Part shown: one piece after another, positions 1 to 7,343 of the stretch
How positions within the stretch are numbered: position 1 is the first letter of the stretch
Layout: the number at the start of each line of letters is the position of its first letter
Position numbers and translations under genes: made by a program
The notes under the pieces: model-generated
Seen by the model: only the letters and a program-made list of their open reading frames with translations
Databases searched by the model: none
What the model was told of the DNA's origin: nothing
Source: CAIYEO01 sp037139575
GTDB taxonomy: Bacteria; Patescibacteriota; Saccharimonadia; Saccharimonadales; UBA4665
Assembly (NCBI GenBank): GCA_037139575.1
Contig: JBAXGD010000007.1
Coordinates: forward strand, 1 to 19,391
Direction of reading: 5' to 3'
Length of the DNA stretch: 19,391 nt

Positions 1-6
1 CAGTAT

Positions 7-249
7 ATGCAAAACAAGCATGTTATTTATAATGACCCACATACTGAATTCTCAGGATTAGGTGATGCTATTTATAATTTTCTAAAGGTATTTATAGGAA
101 TATTGTTCCTTATTTTGTCTGTAATTTTCACCGCTATAAGTAATAGAAAAAAAGAAAATGCTAATGATCTTATATACATCAATATTGGAAGTGTTGTTTT
201 TTCTGGATTCTTGATCTTTGTTTTATTGTATTTGTTTGTAAAGCCATAG
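7..249 (+). CDS. Small two-helix membrane protein, function unknown
   Basis: An 80-residue product with no family I recognise. A hydrophilic N-terminus of about 25 residues precedes a hydrophobic helix at about 26-45. A charged loop (NRKKENAND, 46-54) separates it from a second hydrophobic helix at about 56-78, and the protein ends with KP. The positive loop between the helices suggests a hairpin with the loop in the cytoplasm. The reading frame is still open between the ATG and the left edge of the window, so the true start could lie further upstream. No ribosome binding site can be judged. The gene points the same way as rnhB, 78 nt downstream. Its size, composition and two helices are typical of real small membrane proteins, but a chance ORF cannot be excluded. 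Confidence 0.5.
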   Translation: MQNKHVIYNDPHTEFSGLGDAIYNFLKVFIGILFLILSVIFTAISNRKKENANDLIYINIGSVVFSGFLIFVLLYLFVKP

Positions 250-327
250 ATGCATAATCCTATAATCATGTATCTATAAAAATATTTTTTTTGCTTTTTA
301 ATTTAAAGAACCATCTATACTGAGATT
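250..327 (+). other. T-rich intergenic gap before rnhB
   Basis: This 78-nt AT-rich spacer contains an A5-TA-T8 run near 281-293 and further T runs. There is no GC-rich stem in front of the T runs, so I do not call a terminator. The right end holds the putative rnhB -10 box. Confidence 0.4.
316..321 (+). promoter_or_regulatory. Putative -10 box for leaderless rnhB mRNA
   Basis: TATACT (5 of 6 to TATAAT) ends 6 nt before the rnhB ATG, which would put transcription start at or next to the A of the start codon. No Shine-Dalgarno sequence precedes the ATG. No clear -35 box is visible. The same spacing recurs at other genes in the window. Confidence 0.5.
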
Positions 328-885
328 ATGGATCTAATTGTTGGTATTGATGAAGTGGGTAGAGGCTCATGGGCCGGTCCATTAGTTGCTGCCGCTGTAC
401 TTCTTAATAGCCCGATTGAAGGGCTCACTGACTCTAAGCTTATTTCGGCAAAAAAAAGATCCAAATTGTCTGATGAAATTTTACAGACTGCTGGTGGGTA
501 CGGGATTGGTTGGGTAACAGCCGATGAAATCGATATATTGGGACTCACAAAATCTGTCTCTTTAGCTATGCAACGTGCCATTGAAAAGATTAGCGTAGAA
601 TACGAAAAAATTATTATTGATGGTAATTATAACTTTCTTAAAAAATATGAAAACGTTGAAACGCTCATAAAGGCTGATTTGCTTATCCCATCAGTTAGTG
701 CCGCATCAATAATTGCAAAAGTGGCTAGAGATAATTTTATGGCTGATAAGTCTTTGGTGTATCCGGGATATGGTTTCGAGAAGAATGTCGGTTACGGAAC
801 TAAGCAACATCTAGAAGCTCTCAATAAGCTTGGTCTAACTGATATTCACAGAAAAAGCTTTAAGCCTATGTCTTCAATTTCCTGA
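328..885 (+). CDS. rnhB: Ribonuclease HII
   Basis: RNase HII cuts the RNA strand of RNA/DNA hybrids and removes single ribonucleotides misincorporated into DNA. At 185 residues it is normal to slightly short for the family. The N-terminus carries the signature GIDEVGRG with catalytic Asp8 and Glu9, followed by WAGPLVAAAV and the TDSKxxS segment. The third and fourth metal ligands are probably Asp98 (IIIDGNYN) and Asp117 (KADLLIP), just before the conserved SAASIIAKVARD helix. The ATG is favoured because the family signature begins within six residues of it and because a -10 box lies 6 nt upstream. The 3' end overlaps the convergent aminopeptidase gene by 20 nt, leaving no room for a separate terminator. 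Confidence 0.95.
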   Translation: MDLIVGIDEVGRGSWAGPLVAAAVLLNSPIEGLTDSKLISAKKRSKLSDEILQTAGGYGIGWVTADEIDILGLTKSVSLAMQRAIEKISVEYEKIIIDGNYNFLKKYENVETLIKADLLIPSVSAASIIAKVARDNFMADKSLVYPGYGFEKNVGYGTKQHLEALNKLGLTDIHRKSFKPMSSIS

Positions 886-3424
886 AATACTCTACTAAGC
901 TTTTTAGATCTCGTGTCTGCCAATCAATATGCCATTCTAGAATTTCAATTCCTTGCTTGATTGATCTGTCTAGTGATGGACTACTTACTTTATTGAAATA
1001 AGCCCTAAATTCTTCTAGGAACTCTTTACTTGTAGTTGAATTGGCCGCATAAACTGGAAGCCTATTGAAACTCATATCTTTTCCTAGATTAGTTTCGAGC
1101 CATTCCCAATTATCTTTCATCCACTCCCAGGTTTGCCTTTTTGCAAATCTGTTGGAAAAGCTATATGCAATCCAGTGGCCAACGTCCTGGAGTCTCACCT
1201 GATCAGAATTAATCATGCTCAAAGATTTATTGATTTGTTCTTCATTTTCGAAGCTACATAGTGCCATTGCAATAACAACTCTGTCTTCACTGGATTCACT
1301 TTCTTTATAGAATTTTAGGAGTTTATCATATTCTTTTGAAGAGCCTTTTCTAGCAATTGTTCCATAAATTATTGATCTAATATTTGGATGGATATCTTCG
1401 CTCTTTTTAGCGCTACTAAATCTTTTATTTATTTCATCTATAGTATCTTTGTCGTCGGCTGAAGCGGAAAGTCCTAATATGGTTGGTCTGAGAATTTGAT
1501 CTAGATAATCTTCGTCATCCTTTTCATCCCATGAAAGTCTAGATAGCTCCTCTTTGGTTATTTTCTTTACAAAAGGCTTCATATTATTTCTAATATCATC
1601 GTTGTCCATTACTTTTTTGATGGTTCCTAGAATATCTGCAATGATGTCCCAAACCGCAGCATTACTTTCCTTTGAAAAGCTCATCAATAAATCTAAAAGG
1701 GTGTTTGCATTATGTGCACCAGACTTAACTGTCTCAAAAGTATCGCTTAATATTCCTAGTCTATCTAGTGGTAGTATCTCACCAGAGGATATTAAATCAG
1801 CTAACTTAATAAGATGCTTTTTATCGTAAGCAACTCTATAGAAACCGGTCTGACCATTATTTAATTTTATGAATGATGAATTAGTATTATCGAATGTCAT
1901 TTCATGTTTATCGAAAATGGTATGCGCATCAGTTCCATCTAAAAGTGGAATTGGCCAAACTGTTTTATTTTTATCTTCAGCTTTAGGGTGCAAAAAGAAT
2001 CTTTTCTGATTTAGTTTGATTTTATCTTCACTTATTTCAGCCGATACCAGTGGGAAGCCAGGTTTTGATGTCCAGGCGTTCATAAATTCCTTAACGGGTT
2101 TTTTAGATACCTCTTCGAGGGCGTTCCAAAGATCATCGGTTACGGTATTCTTATATTCATGCTTCTTTAAGTACAGCCTTAAGCCATCTCTGAAATTATC
2201 GTCGCCGAGATATTTATTGAGCATGTGAATAATGGATGCACCTTTGTTGTAGCTAATAAGATCGAATATAGTTCTAATTTCATCAGGGTGCTTAATTACG
2301 GCTTCAATTGGATGAGTATTATCTAGTGCATCAAGTTTAAGGGCTGGCATTGTTTCGTCAACAGTGAACTGAGTCCAAATGTGCCATTCTGGGAAAATGT
2401 GATTAACCGCTAGGTGCTCAATCCAGCTAGCGAATCCCTCATTTAGCCATAAGTCATTCCACCATTTCATTGTGACCAAATTGCCGAACCATTGATGTGC
2501 AAGTTCGTGGGCTACAACTATAGCGACATATTGCTTTGTAAAGATACTAGTATTTTCACTGTCAACCAGCAGTCCATGTTCTCGGAATGTTATACAGCCC
2601 CAATTTTCCATAGCTCCAGCCGCAAAATCCGGAAGTGCAATTAGGTCAGATTTTTCAAGAGGGTAGGGGATTCCAAAGAAATCGTTATAGTAATCTAGAC
2701 ACTTAACTGCTGTTTCAAGTGCAAATATAGTATGTTCTATATTGTTTTTTGTAGCGTAAGTTCTAACTTCAACACCATCTTTTGTCTTTAGGGATTTATG
2801 TTCTAGTTTTCCTACTATAAATGCCAGTAAATAAGTTGACATAACTGGTGTGTCAAAAAATTCAGTCTTTAGCTGGCCATCTAATTTGGTCTGCTTCTTG
2901 ATCTTCGTGTTAGATATTACTTCCTGGCCTTCAGGACTTAATATTGTTAAATCGAATATAGCTTTTGCTTCGGGCTCATCAATACATGGAAAGGCTTCGC
3001 GTGCATGATGACTTTCAAATTGAGTTGCAATAATAATGTCTTCTTCCGAACTTTTGTCTGGATAGCAAGGGTAAATACCGTTCATTGGCTTTGTGATGTC
3101 ACCATAGAACTCCATGATTACTGTATATTCACCACCATAAATCATCTGTTCAGAATGTAGTCTAACTTCCTGACTTTTGCCGTGAGTATTGATTCGGCTA
3201 ATTTCAATTTCATGATCACCCTTTTTATCGTGCTTAGTTATAGAAGCAGAACTAAATTTGAGATCGCTTTGGTGAAAGGTTAATCTCTGTGAAGGACGGC
3301 CTGTTTTTTTACCTTTGATAGTAACCGTACCCTTGAATTGGAGTTGTTTAGGGTTAACGGATATCAGTAAGGTATATTTACTGGGCTTAAAATCATTAAA
3401 TAGTCTTGTTACTTTTCCGCTCAT
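866..3424 (-). CDS. M1-family zinc aminopeptidase
   Basis: A zinc metallopeptidase that removes N-terminal residues from peptides. It is probably cytosolic, since no signal peptide is visible. At 852 residues it matches full-length M1 enzymes of the tricorn-interacting-factor/PepN type. The N-terminal beta domain is followed by the exopeptidase motif GAMENWG near residue 270. The zinc site HELAHQW is near 306, with the third ligand Glu 18 residues after the second His in WLNEGFASW. A tyrosine expected to stabilise the transition state follows in the ISYNKGASIIH region. An ERAP1-like helical C-terminal domain fills the last 350 residues or so. In an organism with reduced amino acid biosynthesis it would recycle peptides; this role is inference. 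The gene is divergent from nusA and convergent with rnhB. Confidence 0.93.
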   Translation of the reverse strand: MSGKVTRLFNDFKPSKYTLLISVNPKQLQFKGTVTIKGKKTGRPSQRLTFHQSDLKFSSASITKHDKKGDHEIEISRINTHGKSQEVRLHSEQMIYGGEYTVIMEFYGDITKPMNGIYPCYPDKSSEEDIIIATQFESHHAREAFPCIDEPEAKAIFDLTILSPEGQEVISNTKIKKQTKLDGQLKTEFFDTPVMSTYLLAFIVGKLEHKSLKTKDGVEVRTYATKNNIEHTIFALETAVKCLDYYNDFFGIPYPLEKSDLIALPDFAAGAMENWGCITFREHGLLVDSENTSIFTKQYVAIVVAHELAHQWFGNLVTMKWWNDLWLNEGFASWIEHLAVNHIFPEWHIWTQFTVDETMPALKLDALDNTHPIEAVIKHPDEIRTIFDLISYNKGASIIHMLNKYLGDDNFRDGLRLYLKKHEYKNTVTDDLWNALEEVSKKPVKEFMNAWTSKPGFPLVSAEISEDKIKLNQKRFFLHPKAEDKNKTVWPIPLLDGTDAHTIFDKHEMTFDNTNSSFIKLNNGQTGFYRVAYDKKHLIKLADLISSGEILPLDRLGILSDTFETVKSGAHNANTLLDLLMSFSKESNAAVWDIIADILGTIKKVMDNDDIRNNMKPFVKKITKEELSRLSWDEKDDEDYLDQILRPTILGLSASADDKDTIDEINKRFSSAKKSEDIHPNIRSIIYGTIARKGSSKEYDKLLKFYKESESSEDRVVIAMALCSFENEEQINKSLSMINSDQVRLQDVGHWIAYSFSNRFAKRQTWEWMKDNWEWLETNLGKDMSFNRLPVYAANSTTSKEFLEEFRAYFNKVSSPSLDRSIKQGIEILEWHIDWQTRDLKSLVEYFRKLKT

Positions 3425-3431
3425 TCATACT

Positions 3432-3440
3432 ATATTATCA
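3432..3440 (-). promoter_or_regulatory. Putative extended -10 for the aminopeptidase gene
   Basis: Read on the minus strand, TGATAATAT carries a TG followed one base later by TAATAT, ending 7 nt before the ATG. GATAAT in the same stretch is an alternative register. Either would give a leaderless or nearly leaderless mRNA. There is no clear -35 box or Shine-Dalgarno sequence. It lies back to back with the nusA promoter. Confidence 0.35.
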
Positions 3441-3447
3441 TGCCAAG

Positions 3448-3476
3448 TTGCGTGCCCAGCTATTCTGATATATAAT
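3448..3476 (+). promoter_or_regulatory. nusA promoter
   Basis: TTGCGT (-35, 3448-3453) and a perfect TATAAT (-10, 3471-3476) are separated by 17 bp. Predicted transcription start is about 3482-3484, on the ATG of the short leader ORF at 3483. Confidence 0.65.
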
Positions 3477-3482
3477 TAGAAC

Positions 3483-3542
3483 ATGTTCCGGCCGCTAGGT
3501 CGGATTTTTTCATTTAAAAACAAGGAGAAGTCATGGAATTAG
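3483..3542 (+). CDS. 19-codon leader ORF overlapping the nusA start
   Basis: The ATG at 3483 lies exactly 6 nt after the TATAAT box, so it is predicted to be at the very 5' end of the transcript and translated as a leaderless start. The product reads MFRPLGRIFSFKNKEKSWN. The TAG stop (3540-3542) lies inside the nusA coding region, so the ORF overlaps nusA by 10 nt in a different frame. The nusA Shine-Dalgarno sequence is inside this ORF. A terminator-like hairpin covers codons 2 to 8. The position and layout fit a regulatory leader peptide. Whether it is translated is not known, and a random ORF of this size is not rare. Confidence 0.4.
   Translation: MFRPLGRIFSFKNKEKSWN
3487..3510 (+). terminator. 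Terminator-like hairpin in nusA leader (possible attenuator)
   Basis: TCCGGCC (3487-3493), loop GCTA, then GGTCGGA (3498-3504) form a 7-bp stem with one G-U pair, followed at once by six T residues. This is a standard intrinsic terminator shape on the plus strand. The gene to the left is divergent, so the only transcript it could stop is nusA's own, about 25 nt after initiation. It therefore looks like an attenuator or an RNA-level control element rather than an end-of-operon terminator. Confidence 0.6.
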
Positions 3543-4729
3543 ACATGAAGCAATTGGCTATAGCTATTCGAACTATTGCTGAAGAAAAGAATTTACCAGA
3601 AGAAACAGTACAGGAAGTTGTTGAACAGGCCTTGGCTGCTGCATATCGTAGAGATTATGGAGATAGGGAACAGGAAGTAAAAATTTCAATGAATCTTAAT
3701 AATGGTGATGTGGATGCCTATATTACAAAGATTGTCGTAGATGCAGTAGAAAACCCTGCTTACGAGATTAGTCTAGGTGATGCATCGGTAATGCAAAAGA
3801 ACATAAAAGTTGGTGATTCTATTGAAGTTCACGAAAATATTAAAACTTTCGGTCGAGTTGCTGCGCAAACTGCGAAGCAAGTTATCCTACAGAGATTACG
3901 AGAATCTGAAAGAGAAATCATAGTTAGTGAGTATGAAGATAAAATCGGTACAGTAATTAATGGTCTTGTTGCAAGAGTTGAAGGTAACATTGTGAGAGTA
4001 GATGTTGGTAAAGCCCAAGCTATTATGCCAAAGAGCGAACAGATCCAAGGTGAAAGATACTACCCTGGCCAAAGATTAAAGGTTTACTTGAAAGACGTTG
4101 AACGAGGCTTCAGAGGACCACAGTTAGTAGTCTCCCGTGGCAATACTGAATTTATAGAATTCCTATTCAGGGGTGAAGTTCCTGAAATGGAAAGCGGCGC
4201 TGTTGAGATTAAAGACATCGCAAGGGAATCTGGTGTTAGAAGCAAGATAGCTGTTAGCTCAACTGTTCCAGGTGTTGATCCAGTTGGAACATTTGTTGGT
4301 GGTCACGGAACAAGAGTAAATGCAGTTATGGGTGAAATCAGCGACCAAGAAAAAATTGATATCGTTGTCTGGGATGAAGAACCAATTACCTACATAACAA
4401 ATGCTTTAAGTCCTACTAAAGTGACAAAAGTTATCCTGGATATTAATAATAAGAAAGCTAGAGTTATAGTTCCTGAAGATCAGCTTTCAATAGCTATTGG
4501 TAAGGGCGGCCAAAATGTTAGATTAGCTAGTAAATTGACCGGTTACGAATTAGATATTGAGCAAGAACAATCAGATTCTATTGGAGCTGAAAAAGTTGAA
4601 GCTAAAATTGTAGAACCAAAAACTGAATCTGTTAAGTTAAGTGCCCCTAAACTTAAGAAAAAGTCAGAACTTGAGAACTCATTACTTAGTGCAATTGAAG
4701 AGCACGGCGACGAACCAGAAGTTAAATAA
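3533..4729 (+). CDS. nusA: Transcription termination/antitermination factor NusA
   Basis: NusA binds RNA polymerase near the RNA exit channel and modulates pausing, intrinsic termination and antitermination. The 398 residues show the N-terminal polymerase-binding domain (about 1-125) and an S1 domain (about 135-200, starting GTVINGLVARVEGNIV). KH1 follows with FVGGHGTRVNAVMGEI, and KH2 with AIGKGGQNVRLASKLTG near 325-345. An acidic low-complexity tail of about 50 residues replaces the long repeats of proteobacterial NusA. The start is supported by a strong AGGAG (3523-3527) 5 nt upstream. The usual neighbours rimP and infB are absent on both sides, so the gene is monocistronic or read with clpC. 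Its leader contains a terminator-like hairpin and a short ORF, suggesting autogenous control. Confidence 0.96.
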   Translation: MELDMKQLAIAIRTIAEEKNLPEETVQEVVEQALAAAYRRDYGDREQEVKISMNLNNGDVDAYITKIVVDAVENPAYEISLGDASVMQKNIKVGDSIEVHENIKTFGRVAAQTAKQVILQRLRESEREIIVSEYEDKIGTVINGLVARVEGNIVRVDVGKAQAIMPKSEQIQGERYYPGQRLKVYLKDVERGFRGPQLVVSRGNTEFIEFLFRGEVPEMESGAVEIKDIARESGVRSKIAVSSTVPGVDPVGTFVGGHGTRVNAVMGEISDQEKIDIVVWDEEPITYITNALSPTKVTKVILDINNKKARVIVPEDQLSIAIGKGGQNVRLASKLTGYELDIEQEQSDSIGAEKVEAKIVEPKTESVKLSAPKLKKKSELENSLLSAIEEHGDEPEVK

Positions 4730-4737
4730 TTTATAAA

Positions 4738-4764
4738 TTGGCGCTCTTGACTTGAGAGTGCCAG
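4738..4764 (+). promoter_or_regulatory. CIRCE-like operator (HrcA site) at clpC
   Basis: TTGGCGCTC, nine bases, then GAGTGCCAG. Each arm matches the CIRCE consensus (TTAGCACTC-N9-GAGTGCTAA) at 7 of 9 positions, and the spacer has the exact canonical length. The clpC -35 box occupies the first six bases of the spacer, so a bound repressor would block polymerase. HrcA binding to CIRCE is established knowledge; its presence in this organism is not shown by the window. The repeat is not followed by a T run, so a nusA terminator is less likely. Confidence 0.7.
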
Positions 4765-4776
4765 TAGCGCTATCAT
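4747..4776 (+). promoter_or_regulatory. clpC promoter
   Basis: TTGACT (4747-4752, 5 of 6) and TATCAT (4771-4776, 5 of 6) are separated by 18 bp. This is the best -35/-10 pair in the window. Predicted start is about 4783, on the ATG of a short leader ORF. The -35 lies inside the CIRCE-like palindrome. Confidence 0.7.
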
Positions 4777-4782
4777 AGATAT

Positions 4783-4824
4783 ATGACTATGAAAATTAGC
4801 AAACATCTAACGGAGATAAATTGA
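4783..4824 (+). CDS. 13-codon leader ORF ending 1 nt before clpC
   Basis: The ATG lies exactly 6 nt after the TATCAT -10 box, so the transcript is predicted to begin with this start codon. The product reads MTMKISKHLTEIN. Its TGA (4822-4824) is separated by one base from the clpC ATG at 4826, and the clpC Shine-Dalgarno sequence (GGAG, 4812-4815) is inside it. This is the geometry of translational coupling by termination and reinitiation. Translation has not been shown. Confidence 0.4.
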   Translation: MTMKISKHLTEIN

Positions 4825-4825
4825 T

Positions 4826-7327
4826 ATGATGCCCCAATCTCCAGATTTCCAAGAATTTTTAAACCATCTGACAAATAATGCACTTTCGAGTTTAAAGCAT
4901 GCCGATGCAATCGCTAGGAATCTCGGCAGTGCTTATATTGGCACGGAACATCTTTTGCTTGGTGTGCTTGCACAACAAAATTCAATGGGTGCAAAGATTC
5001 TTGAAGAAGCTGGAATTACTCTTGATCAGGCTAGATTGGCTTTAAATCTTACTCCAAAAACTCTAGTTATAAATATGGGTGCAAAGGGCCTTAGCGAAAC
5101 AGCTAAGCTTACTTTAAAGAACGCCTATGATATCACCCAGGACTATGATCAAGATTTTTGTGGCACCGAGCACATTGTATACAGTATATTAAGTCAAAAA
5201 AACTCCAGAGCGACAGTACTGCTAAAAGAATTAAAAGTAGATATCGATAGCTTAACTGGAGACATAGAAAGTTTCCTTAGCAGACAAAGTGATGATTTGG
5301 GAGCTCGGGAATCTTCAGACGATATTCCTAGAAGGACTAAAACCGTTCGAAAAACTATACTAGATTTTTACGGTACTGATTTAACCAGTAAGGCTAGAAA
5401 AAATGAACTTGATCCAGTCGTTGGTAGAGACAATCAGATTAAGAGGCTTATAACGATTCTAAACAGAAGGACCAAAAATAATCCTGTGCTAATTGGTGAG
5501 CCAGGAGTTGGTAAGACTGCCATAGTTGAAGGCCTCGCGCAAAGAATTGTTAGCGAGGATGTTCCAGACACATTACTAGAGAAAAAAATCATAATGCTAG
5601 ATTTAGCTGGCATGATTGCTGGGACTAAGTATCGTGGTGAGTTCGAAGAGAGACTCAAAAAAGTTATGAAAGAACTTGAAGACAATAATAATGTAATTAT
5701 TTTTATTGATGAGTTACATCTAATAGTAGGTGCCGGTGCAGCTGAAGGTGCTATGGATGCAGGCAATATACTAAAGCCAGCTCTTGCTAGAGGTAGGATT
5801 CAAGTTATTGGCGCAACCACTACGGGTGAATACTCTAAACATATTGAGAAGGATGCGGCGCTAGAGCGAAGATTCCAACCAATCATGGTTCCTGAATCTA
5901 CTCCTGCCGAAACTCTTTCAATTCTAAAGGGCCTAAAAAAACACTATGAAAAATTTCATGGAGTATCTATTTCAGATGAGGTCCTTGCCGATACAGTAAA
6001 CCTTGCAAAGCGTTATATAAACGAAAGATATATGCCAGATAAGGCTATAGACTTACTTGATGAAGCTTCTGCTAGTCTTAAGGTCGAGAAAAGTAAAACT
6101 TCACCTGAGATTAGAAAACTACAGAAAGAATTGAAATTAATAAATGCTAGGATTGATGATGCTGTAGAGGGTGAGGACTACGAAAAAGCTGCTAGAGCAA
6201 AGACAAGAGCTAGTCAGATAATCGAAGAATTGAATAATTTGAAGGACGGCATAGCCAATAATAAGAAACTAGTTTTATCTAGTGAAGATATAGCTAATGT
6301 CGTTGCTCGAATAACTGGTGTGCCGGTCAATAAAGTAATTAAGGCTGAAGCAAAGTATTTACTTAATCTAGAAAAGACAATAGGCAATTATTTGATTGGT
6401 CAGGATGAAGCGGTTGTTGCTGTATCAAAAGCCATTCGAAGAAACAGAGCTGGAATAGGTAGCGGAAAAAGACCAATAGGTTCGTTTATATTTCTAGGCC
6501 CTACTGGTGTCGGTAAAACTGAACTTGCTAGAGTCTTAGCACGTGAATTCTTTGGTAGCGAATCTAGCCTAGTTAAGATTGATATGAGTGAGTTCGGAGA
6601 ACATCATACTGTTAGTCGTCTAGTTGGAGCGCCTGCCGGTTATGTTGGCTATGATGATGGCGGTCAGCTAACAGATAAGATTAGGAGACAACCCTATAGT
6701 CTCGTACTTTTTGATGAAATAGAAAAAGCTCATCCGGATGTATTCAATATGCTACTTCAAATTTTAGAAGATGGTTATTTATCTGACGCCAAAGGAAGAA
6801 AAATTGACTTTACTAATACCATAATAATAATGACATCGAACATAGGTGCAGCTAAGCTTCAAAAAGAAGTAAGTTTGGGCTTCAGAGCTTCGAAAAATTC
6901 CGAAATTAGTGATCTAGATAAACTACATTCTGAAAATAGTAGCCAGGTTAAGGATGAACTTAAGAAGCTTTTAAGACCAGAACTCCTCAATAGAATAGAC
7001 AAATCTATAGTTTTCAGAGCTTTAACTAAAAAAGATATTTATAAAGTTATCGATTTGCAGATTGAAGAATTAGCCTCAAGACTTTCGAAAAAAGTTATAG
7101 GAATCAATTTATCCAAATCCGCAAAAGATTATTTGCTCAATAAAGGATATGATGCCCACAACGGAGTAAGACCTTTAAGAAGACTCATCCAGGAAACATT
7201 AGAAAATGAAATCGCTGATTTAATTCTCAATAACAGTATCAATAAAGGCGACCTTCTCAGGGTTGGTGTTAAGAAGGACGAATTAACATACTCAGTTGTT
7301 AATGAGACTTCTAAAGCAGTTCTCTAG
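4826..7327 (+). CDS. clpC: ClpC-type AAA+ unfoldase, ATPase subunit of Clp protease
   Basis: A hexameric Hsp100 unfoldase that feeds proteins into the ClpP peptidase chamber. At 833 residues it has ClpC length. A double Clp N-domain (about 15-155) is followed by AAA1 with Walker A GEPGVGKT at 224-231 and Walker B IIFIDELH. The middle region carries a short UVR-like coiled coil (DDAVEGEDYEKAARAK, about 442-460) that distinguishes ClpC from ClpA and ClpB. AAA2 has Walker A GPTGVGKT at 558-565 and Walker B LVLFDEIEKAHPDV. Leu-Gly-Phe at 684-686 is the expected ClpP-docking loop, so it should work with ClpP (not in the window). ATG at 4826 is preferred over the adjacent ATG at 4829 because of the better GGAG spacing (10 nt). 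Control is predicted through the CIRCE-like operator. Confidence 0.95.
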   Translation: MMPQSPDFQEFLNHLTNNALSSLKHADAIARNLGSAYIGTEHLLLGVLAQQNSMGAKILEEAGITLDQARLALNLTPKTLVINMGAKGLSETAKLTLKNAYDITQDYDQDFCGTEHIVYSILSQKNSRATVLLKELKVDIDSLTGDIESFLSRQSDDLGARESSDDIPRRTKTVRKTILDFYGTDLTSKARKNELDPVVGRDNQIKRLITILNRRTKNNPVLIGEPGVGKTAIVEGLAQRIVSEDVPDTLLEKKIIMLDLAGMIAGTKYRGEFEERLKKVMKELEDNNNVIIFIDELHLIVGAGAAEGAMDAGNILKPALARGRIQVIGATTTGEYSKHIEKDAALERRFQPIMVPESTPAETLSILKGLKKHYEKFHGVSISDEVLADTVNLAKRYINERYMPDKAIDLLDEASASLKVEKSKTSPEIRKLQKELKLINARIDDAVEGEDYEKAARAKTRASQIIEELNNLKDGIANNKKLVLSSEDIANVVARITGVPVNKVIKAEAKYLLNLEKTIGNYLIGQDEAVVAVSKAIRRNRAGIGSGKRPIGSFIFLGPTGVGKTELARVLAREFFGSESSLVKIDMSEFGEHHTVSRLVGAPAGYVGYDDGGQLTDKIRRQPYSLVLFDEIEKAHPDVFNMLLQILEDGYLSDAKGRKIDFTNTIIIMTSNIGAAKLQKEVSLGFRASKNSEISDLDKLHSENSSQVKDELKKLLRPELLNRIDKSIVFRALTKKDIYKVIDLQIEELASRLSKKVIGINLSKSAKDYLLNKGYDAHNGVRPLRRLIQETLENEIADLILNNSINKGDLLRVGVKKDELTYSVVNETSKAVL

Positions 7328-7336
7328 TGATATAAT
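7328..7336 (+). promoter_or_regulatory. Extended -10 for leaderless 7344 gene
   Basis: TGATATAAT is a perfect extended -10 (TG-N-TATAAT) beginning at the clpC stop codon and ending 7 nt before the ATG at 7344. The transcript should start on or beside that ATG, and there is no Shine-Dalgarno sequence. No -35 is obvious, as is usual for extended -10 promoters. Confidence 0.6.
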
Positions 7337-7343
7337 TTAATTA

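Noticed and set aside
278..301. A5/T8 run as a terminator of the first gene
   Set aside because: The only pairing is a short A/T stem without a GC core, so a stable terminator hairpin is not supported.
4738..4764. Inverted repeat read as a nusA terminator
   Set aside because: No T run follows it, and the exact 9-N9-9 layout overlapping a good -35 box fits an operator better.
5434..5766. Antisense ORF of 110 codons inside clpC
   Set aside because: It lies opposite the highly conserved AAA1 domain and has low-complexity composition; a shadow.
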